From the NCBI GenBank assembly GCA_041677365.1, contig JBAYQC010000049.1, positions 1-10,460 of the forward strand: a DNA stretch of 10,460 nt, read 5' to 3'. Below are positions 5,631 through 10,460 of this stretch, one piece after another. Origin of the DNA: UBA2289 sp041677365 (lineage in GTDB: Bacteria > Bacillota_I > Bacilli_A > Izemoplasmatales > Hujiaoplasmataceae). The notes below the pieces were generated by a model. It was given only the letters and a program-made list of their open reading frames with translations, was not told where the DNA came from and did not search any database. Every line of letters starts with the position of its first letter. The first letter of the stretch is position 1. The position numbers were made by a program, and so were the translations under genes.

Positions 5631-6825
5631 TTTCATGTTAAAAATTAAAAGTTTTTGGAAAAAAGTCCAAAAACTTGATGGATATAACGCTGTTGTCGGG
5701 GCTTTACTGGCAATTGCTATTGGACTTTTAGTTGGAATCGTGTTAATGATTATCATCAATCCTAGTAGTTCGATATTTGGTATTGGAAGACTACTTAAGG
5801 GTATGTTTAATCACCCTAGAGGTGGTTGGATAGGCTTAGGGCAAATGCTTTATCGAGCGACGCCGATTATCTTTACTGGTCTAGCTGTTGCATTTGCATT
5901 TAAAACCGGATTATTTAATATCGGTGCTAGTGGTCAGTTTACTGTCGGTATCTTTGCGGCTTTATTGGTAGGAATCCTCGGTGATAAACTCGGGTCTTTC
6001 CAATGGATAGTCGCTGTATTATCTGGTATGACTGCTGGTTTCTTATGGGGTGCAATCCCAGGATTATTTAAAGCTAAATACAATGTTCATGAGGTAATCA
6101 CTTCAATTATGTTTAACTATATCGCGATGTACGTGGTAAACGGTTTGCTTAACTCTAATTTTTTAAAAACTAAAGTGGTTGATGGAAGTACAAATAGAAC
6201 TGTAAAAATTGATCAAGCAGCCAGAACATCATATGGATTCTTCGATAAGATTTTCCCAAATAGCGGTCTTGATATTTCTATTCTTATAGCAATTGGTACG
6301 GCAATAATAATCTATTTCGTTTTAAATAAAACGGTCTTTGGTAGAGAATTAAAGAGCGTTGGACTAAATCGTGATGCCGCTAAATATGCTGGTGTTAATG
6401 AAAAAAGAAGTATAGTTCTTTCAATGGCTATATCAGGAATGTTAGCCGGTATGGGTGGAGCTTTGTTTATTCTTGCGCCTAGTATTTACAATCTCGGGAC
6501 TGTTTACGCAATTGAAAATGTGATTATAAGTTCTGGTTTTGATGGTATTCCTGTTGCATTACTTGCATCAAGTAATCCTATAGGAGTAGTCTTTTCAACA
6601 ATTTTTGTTAGTTATATTAAACTCGCAGGAAACTCAATGCAAGGCGTTGGATTTGTCGCTGAAATCGTTGAAATCATTATCGCTACAATTATATACTTTA
6701 GTGCTTTCGCACTTATAATGACTCAAAATCTTGGAAAAATCAAAGATTTCTTCAAGAGATTTAAAAAGGATAAAAAAACTGAGCCCGTCATTGAGGCGCC
6801 CAATTCAAAGGCAGGTGATAATTAA
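5623..6825 (+). CDS. nupP: Nucleoside ABC importer, permease subunit 1
   Basis: This 400-residue inner-membrane permease forms half of the transport channel. It has a basic cytoplasmic N-terminus, a first helix at about 23-46, and then about nine further hydrophobic segments. Family landmarks of the BPD_transp_2 (RbsC/LivH-like) group as found in NupP are GLFNIGASGQF (96-106), NVHEVITSIMFNYIA (154-168), and the cytoplasmic coupling segment ELKSVGLNRDAAKYAG (242-257), which should contact the ATPase. The C-terminal tail is highly charged (about 371-400). Translation starts inside the ATPase gene with an eight-base overlap and its own GGAGG nine bases before the ATG, indicating translational coupling and equal stoichiometry. 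The next gene overlaps by one base (TAATG). It is longer than the second permease because of the extended N-terminus, as is usual for this pair. Confidence 0.93.
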   Translation: MNNFMLKIKSFWKKVQKLDGYNAVVGALLAIAIGLLVGIVLMIIINPSSSIFGIGRLLKGMFNHPRGGWIGLGQMLYRATPIIFTGLAVAFAFKTGLFNIGASGQFTVGIFAALLVGILGDKLGSFQWIVAVLSGMTAGFLWGAIPGLFKAKYNVHEVITSIMFNYIAMYVVNGLLNSNFLKTKVVDGSTNRTVKIDQAARTSYGFFDKIFPNSGLDISILIAIGTAIIIYFVLNKTVFGRELKSVGLNRDAAKYAGVNEKRSIVLSMAISGMLAGMGGALFILAPSIYNLGTVYAIENVIISSGFDGIPVALLASSNPIGVVFSTIFVSYIKLAGNSMQGVGFVAEIVEIIIATIIYFSAFALIMTQNLGKIKDFFKRFKKDKKTEPVIEAPNSKAGDN

Positions 6826-7808
6826 TGGCATTCTTTATCTCACAATCATTGTTCTTTATTATTCCGTTATTAATTGTCGCTTTAGCTGGGATGTTTTCCG
6901 AAAAGAGTGGCACTGTCAATATCGCTTTGGAAGGTTTGATGGTAATGGGAGCATTTTGTGGAACGTTTTTTATTAACAAAATGCAAGCAGCTGGATTCCT
7001 AGAAGGTTCCCCGCAGTTTCTTCTTCTAATATCACTTTTACTAGCTGGTATTGGTGGCGCAATATTTTCTGCTTTACTAGGTTTTCTAGCAATCAATATG
7101 CGAGCCAATCAAGTTATTGGTGGTACAGCAATTAACCTTTTAGCAGGGGCACTAGCAATCTTTTTAGCAAGACAATTTCAAGAAAACAGCGCTGTTCAAA
7201 TCAGTTACAATAAAGAAGTTTTTCGCCTAAAGTCAGATTTTCTAGCAGAAACTTCTCCTACCTTAAACTACATCTTCTTTGAACAAGCATATTTAACTTT
7301 ATATGTAGGGATTACAATTCTGATAATTTCAACAATCGTTATCTACAAAACTAAGTTCGGTTCAAGGTTATCTGCTTGCGGTGAGCATCCTGAAGCTGCA
7401 CAGTCAGTCGGTATTAACGTTTACCGTTATCGCTGGGCTGGAGTGTTGATATCTGGGTTCTTAGGTGGTTTAGGTGGTTTAGTTTATGCTTTACCAATTA
7501 GTGTTAGTTTTGAAGGTACTGTTGCCGGTTATGGTTTCTTGGCGTTGGCTGTATTAATCTTTGGTCAATGGAAGCCAATGAGGATTTTTATTGCCGCAAT
7601 CTTTTTCGGATTATTTAAAGCCTTATCAGTGACTTTCTTCTCATTTGACTGGATTGCTAATTTGATTGAGATTTATCCAAATATTCCATTTGGAACAATC
7701 TTTAGAATCCTACCTTATTTAGCAACAATGGTGGTCTTAGCACTTTCTTCTGCTAGTTCCAAAGCTCCTAAAGCTTCTGGTACACCATTTAACTTTAAAG
7801 GTAAATAG
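6825..7808 (+). CDS. nupQ: Nucleoside ABC importer, permease subunit 2
   Basis: This 327-residue permease is the partner of the preceding subunit in the heterodimeric channel. Its start shares the A of the upstream stop codon (TAATG), with AGGTG seven bases before the ATG. The N-terminus reads FSEKSGTVNIALEGLM (24-39), the hallmark of NupQ-type permeases, comparable to the GLFNIGASG element of its partner. ANQVIGGTAINLLAGA (94-109) and the coupling segment GSRLSACGEHPEAAQSVGI (179-197) follow, then a glycine-rich helix (SGFLGGLGGLVY, 210-221). Eight to ten hydrophobic segments are visible, as in the family. It is the last gene of the operon and is followed within 20 bases by a strong bidirectional terminator. 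Nothing is missing from the importer, so the operon is probably functional. Confidence 0.93.
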   Translation: MAFFISQSLFFIIPLLIVALAGMFSEKSGTVNIALEGLMVMGAFCGTFFINKMQAAGFLEGSPQFLLLISLLLAGIGGAIFSALLGFLAINMRANQVIGGTAINLLAGALAIFLARQFQENSAVQISYNKEVFRLKSDFLAETSPTLNYIFFEQAYLTLYVGITILIISTIVIYKTKFGSRLSACGEHPEAAQSVGINVYRYRWAGVLISGFLGGLGGLVYALPISVSFEGTVAGYGFLALAVLIFGQWKPMRIFIAAIFFGLFKALSVTFFSFDWIANLIEIYPNIPFGTIFRILPYLATMVVLALSSASSKAPKASGTPFNFKGK

Positions 7809-7823
7809 TTATCATAAAAACAT

Positions 7824-7870
7824 AAAAAGCTACTATCATTTATAAAATCGATAGTAGCTTTTTCTTTTAT
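7824..7870. terminator. Bidirectional intrinsic terminator between nupQ and the EAL gene
   Basis: AAAAAGCTACTATC (7824-7837) and GATAGTAGCTTTTT (7850-7863) form a perfect 14-bp stem with a 12-base loop. The flanking A and T tracts give a T-rich 3' end on both strands (TTTTTCTTTT on plus). It sits between two convergent genes, 15 bases after the nupQ stop and 12 bases from the stop of the opposite gene, so it should end both transcripts. Confidence 0.92.
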
Positions 7871-7875
7871 TAATA

Positions 7876-10236
7876 TTAAATTAGTTTTTCAGGTTTGTGA
7901 TAATAGTAGCCTTGATGAATAAAACAATTCATGTTTTTAAATATTTCAGCTTGTTCTTGTGTTTCAATTTGTTCAACAATTATGGTTTTAGCTTGTTTTA
8001 AAGCAACTTGACTGACTGTAGTCGCTATTTTCATCATTGTCTCTGACTCATACCTTTGAGCAAAAACTCCATCAAGTTTTAAAATATCAAAAGGAATATT
8101 ATCTAAGATACCTAAAGATGAATACTCACTACCGAAATCATCAATAGCGATTAGAAAACCAGACTTCTTAAAAGCATTAATTCTTTTAATACATTCCTCA
8201 GTATCTCTAACAAAAGTATTTTCAGAAACCTCGATAACTATCGAACTTGATTTGAGTTTATATTGACTAACCTTTGCATTTAAATAATCAAGAAAATTGT
8301 TACGGAATAATGCTGATGAAGAAATATTTAAATTAAGTAAAACATCATTCTTTTCTTGCTTTAGATACAGAGAAAAATATTTAAGTGTTTTATCAACTAA
8401 ATAGTCATCTAAACTATCGATTAATTTTGAGTTTATCGCAAAACTTATGAATCTGTCCGGAGAGACAATGCCGATTTTAGGATCATTCCATCTAGCTAAA
8501 GCTTCTATATATAGAACTTTATTGTTTCTTGAATCAACGATTTTTTGAAAATTAATATCAATGATATTTTCATCAATAGCACTTTGAAGTCTCTTGGCCA
8601 TATTTACATTGTTTTTCAAATCTTCAGTCATCTCTTCAGAGTACTTTTTTAAAACAAAATGTTCTTCTTTCGCGGCATATGCATTGGCAATAGCTGCTTG
8701 ATTGACCAACTCAATTAAACCAGTTTGCTCATGCGCTTCTGCGTAACCGATATTTTGTCTGATATTTAAAGTAGTATCTTTAATCGTTACTTTACGATTA
8801 AGACTTTCTTCAGCATGGAAAAAGACTTTGTTATAACTAGATATATCTGGATCCATCATAATTAAGATAAACTGGTTTTCTAAGGTGTGACAGACTATGT
8901 TTGACTTATTCAAATATCTATCGAACTCATGTCCTATTCTTTTTAAAATTAAATCAGCTATCTCGTGGCCATAAAATGATTTATACTCTTCGAAATCAGC
9001 TATAGTAGCGAAAAAGCAGATTGCTCTTTCTTTGATTTTATAGTGTTCATCTAGTCTCAACAAGCCTTCATAATTCCAATGTTTAGTCAACGGATTATGA
9101 GTATTTAGATACTCAAGATTTCGATTTATCTCTTTTATCTGGGTAATATCTAAAAATAAAGTAACGAATTTATTTTTATCCGATTTATAGGCTTTTAACT
9201 CATACCAAGCGTTTTGTTTTTCAAAATAGGAATTATAGACAATCGATTGATTTGTATCGAAAATATGCTGATACCTTTCAATTCTTGATTCATCTACATT
9301 AGGATAAACTTCGGAGACTAATTTTCCTTCAATCTCTTCCTTCCTCCATCCGGTTAAGTCGCAAAAGATTTCATTAACATATAGATAGCGATAATCAATT
9401 GCATTACCATTATTATCATAAATCATCTCATGTTCAGCAAATCCTAATTGCATTTCTTGAATCAGGTTTAATTTATGATATAATTCTTTATCTTTTTGAT
9501 TACTTAAACTTTCAATTTGTGAGTAATCAAAACCCAAACAAAAGATGCGATTACCAACTAGATAAGAGCCCTTGACTTGAACTGCGATTGCTGGACCTTG
9601 ATTGTTTAATAACAGGTGAAAAATAACATTATCTTTATCATTAACTTTGAGTTCTCCTTCGAAGTACTTAATGATTCTTTCTTCGCTATCAACAATCCAA
9701 GACTTAAACTCATCGAAGCTAACAATCATGGAAACATTTTCAAGATTGTATCTATTCTTAATTGAGTTTGAAATAGAAATAGAAATAGATTTTTTTGTTT
9801 GATTATGTTCAAAGACAATAACTTCGTCAAAATTAAGTGTTAGTTTAGATATACTTTCCATTTTTTTATATTGATATGATTCGCGATAAACTCCTAAGGC
9901 AAAGAAAAAGTAAGTAACACCAAATCCAACATGAACCATTATATGGATAAAATGATGTTCAAATAAGATTTCATGAAGAGATGTGATATCAATCATAAAC
10001 TGAATAAAAAGTGAAAGAATGATAATATAAGCTCCAACTTTAAATGCTTTAGAATGCTCCTTGTAGTTTCTAAAGAAAACAAAAGCAACCAAAAGTACTG
10101 CCCCTAAAATTAATAAAGCCGAGTGGTTTTCATGCAATTTTTCATCAAAATACATATAAATATATGTCAATGAATACAAAGAAGCTATTATATAAAAGAA
10201 TAACTCTTTAATCATAAAACTCTTAATTTTTCTCAT
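7876..10236 (-). CDS. Membrane-anchored PAS-(degenerate GGDEF)-EAL protein, probable c-di-GMP phosphodiesterase
   Basis: This protein has 786 residues counted from the ATG at 10236. In order it has four membrane helices (about 10-29, 39-56, 66-85, 95-117), a region with a weak PAS-like pattern (about 135-245), a clearer PAS domain (about 258-370, with NEIFCDLTGW and a closing LFLDITQIKE), a GGDEF domain (about 375-535) and an EAL domain (about 540-786). GGDEF is replaced by LENQF (452-456), so cyclase activity is very unlikely. The EAL domain keeps E578 (EALARW), N637, E669 (IEVSEN), D699-D700 (IDDFG), K720, E755, E758 and Q775, the residues that bind metal and c-di-GMP, so it probably hydrolyses c-di-GMP to pGpG. 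Oddities are Q in place of G in the usual AEGVET and E in the DDFGTG loop. A GTG nine bases further upstream (10245) would add three residues, but it has AGGA only one base away, whereas the ATG has it ten bases away. The gene stands alone, convergent with the nucleoside operon. Confidence 0.9.
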   Translation of the reverse strand: MRKIKSFMIKELFFYIIASLYSLTYIYMYFDEKLHENHSALLILGAVLLVAFVFFRNYKEHSKAFKVGAYIIILSLFIQFMIDITSLHEILFEHHFIHIMVHVGFGVTYFFFALGVYRESYQYKKMESISKLTLNFDEVIVFEHNQTKKSISISISNSIKNRYNLENVSMIVSFDEFKSWIVDSEERIIKYFEGELKVNDKDNVIFHLLLNNQGPAIAVQVKGSYLVGNRIFCLGFDYSQIESLSNQKDKELYHKLNLIQEMQLGFAEHEMIYDNNGNAIDYRYLYVNEIFCDLTGWRKEEIEGKLVSEVYPNVDESRIERYQHIFDTNQSIVYNSYFEKQNAWYELKAYKSDKNKFVTLFLDITQIKEINRNLEYLNTHNPLTKHWNYEGLLRLDEHYKIKERAICFFATIADFEEYKSFYGHEIADLILKRIGHEFDRYLNKSNIVCHTLENQFILIMMDPDISSYNKVFFHAEESLNRKVTIKDTTLNIRQNIGYAEAHEQTGLIELVNQAAIANAYAAKEEHFVLKKYSEEMTEDLKNNVNMAKRLQSAIDENIIDINFQKIVDSRNNKVLYIEALARWNDPKIGIVSPDRFISFAINSKLIDSLDDYLVDKTLKYFSLYLKQEKNDVLLNLNISSSALFRNNFLDYLNAKVSQYKLKSSSIVIEVSENTFVRDTEECIKRINAFKKSGFLIAIDDFGSEYSSLGILDNIPFDILKLDGVFAQRYESETMMKIATTVSQVALKQAKTIIVEQIETQEQAEIFKNMNCFIHQGYYYHKPEKLI

Positions 10237-10245
10237 AACTTTCAC

Positions 10246-10250
10246 ATCCT
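10246..10250 (-). promoter_or_regulatory. Ribosome binding site deciding the EAL gene start
   Basis: AGGAT on the minus strand touches the upstream GTG (10243-10245) too closely to serve it. It is ten bases from the ATG at 10234-10236, which is a little long but workable. The predicted transcription start near 10253 leaves only about eight bases before the GTG, again favouring the ATG. Confidence 0.5.
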
Positions 10251-10259
10251 ACTCTTTAC

Positions 10260-10288
10260 ATTATAACCTAAATCACTAAGTTATTCTA
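10260..10288 (-). promoter_or_regulatory. Promoter of the EAL gene
   Basis: A perfect TATAAT (10260-10265) on the minus strand lies 17 bases from TAGAAT (10283-10288), a poor -35 box with three of six matches. Transcription would begin near 10253, giving a very short leader of about 17 bases. A weak -35 box suggests an activator or low basal expression. Confidence 0.5.
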
Positions 10289-10355
10289 TAAAAAATGTCT
10301 AAAAGACCTAACAAGTATTTTTATAATAAACGCTTAATATTGGCATTTATTTTTG

Positions 10356-10376
10356 GTTTGTTTGATATTAACAAAC
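10356..10376. repeat. Inverted repeat overlapping the -35 box of the right-edge promoter
   Basis: GTTTGTT (10356-10362) and AACAAAC (10370-10376) form a perfect 7-bp inverted repeat around a 7-base spacer. The right arm covers most of the -35 hexamer TTAACA (10368-10373). This is the geometry of a repressor operator for a helix-turn-helix dimer. No regulator is identifiable in the window. Confidence 0.5.
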
Positions 10377-10396
10377 TATATATCTGACCCTATAAT
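10368..10396 (+). promoter_or_regulatory. Plus-strand promoter facing out of the window
   Basis: TTAACA (10368-10373, five of six -35 matches) and a perfect TATAAT (10391-10396) are exactly 17 bases apart. The start of transcription would be near 10403, diverging from the EAL gene and serving a gene beyond the right edge. Confidence 0.65.
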
Positions 10397-10426
10397 TTTT
10401 AAAAATAAGAAATAAATAACTAGTTT

Positions 10427-10460
10427 ATGATTAAGGAGAATTTCAATAATAACCTGAATA
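10427..10460 (+). CDS. Possible start of a gene cut by the right edge
   Basis: An open frame begins at ATG 10427, reads MIKENFNNNLN and runs off the window, about 24 bases after the predicted transcription start. No ribosome binding site precedes that ATG. Instead a good AAGGAG (10433-10438) lies within it, but no ATG, GTG or TTG follows at normal distance before the window ends. Either this ATG is used or the true start lies outside. Only eleven codons are visible, so no function can be given. Confidence 0.3.
   Translation, partial: MIKENFNNNLN

Noticed and set aside
6731..7108. Two open frames (plus 6731-6976, minus 6788-7108) across the nupP/nupQ junction
   Set aside because: Both overlap two clearly conserved permease genes that are joined by a TAATG overlap. 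Neither has a plausible start signal or recognisable protein features.
10291..10310. Small hairpin GTCT-AAAA-GAC upstream of the EAL gene as a terminator
   Set aside because: The stem is only four pairs and there is no gene upstream on that strand in the window for it to terminate. It is within chance expectation for AT-rich sequence.

Overview
This AT-rich window looks like a chromosome segment from a low-GC Gram-positive lineage, either a walled Firmicute or a member of the Acholeplasma/Izemoplasma type of Mollicutes. The evidence is the AT richness, strong GGAGG ribosome binding sites, SigA-type promoters, a lipoprotein nucleoside-uptake operon and multi-domain c-di-GMP signalling. Every gene reads cleanly in the standard code. 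Tryptophan is TGG, no TGA lies inside a gene, and pnuC appears to end on TGA. This argues against the Mycoplasma/Spiroplasma code. The exact taxon is inference.

Layout. Positions 1-261 (minus) hold the N-terminal part of an MFS transporter cut by the window edge. Its upstream region carries two identical 12-bp palindromes 42 bp apart, which may form the pnuC terminator, an operator pair, or both. Positions 404-1096 (minus) are a PnuC-family vitamin/nucleoside transporter. Its leader contains a long hairpin ending in eight T residues, overlapped by a possible competing hairpin, so it is a good candidate for a riboswitch or attenuator. Positions 1276-2646 (minus) are an intact M17 leucyl aminopeptidase. 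A divergent promoter region of about 220 bp follows.

Positions 2870-7808 (plus) are a complete four-gene nucleoside ABC importer of the BMP/NupNOPQ type: binding lipoprotein, double ATPase and two permeases. A strong extended -10 promoter precedes it, a partial terminator lies after the lipoprotein gene, and a perfect 14-bp hairpin terminator ends it. That hairpin also serves the convergent gene at 7876-10236 (minus), a membrane-anchored PAS-GGDEF-EAL protein. Its GGDEF site is destroyed and its EAL site looks intact, so it is probably a c-di-GMP phosphodiesterase. The right edge (10356-10460) carries a plus-strand promoter overlapped by an inverted repeat and perhaps the first codons of a further gene.

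Together the genes describe a scavenging lifestyle: uptake of nucleosides through the BMP system and probably of nicotinamide riboside or a related compound through PnuC, plus peptide turnover by PepA. A separate c-di-GMP sensor/degrader sits next to them. No intergenic stretch exceeds 300 bases. I found no rRNA, tRNA, CRISPR array, insertion sequence or phage gene. The most interesting unexplained elements are the pnuC leader and the paired palindromes. The window is otherwise ordinary housekeeping and transport sequence, and I see no clear evidence of an undescribed multi-gene system.
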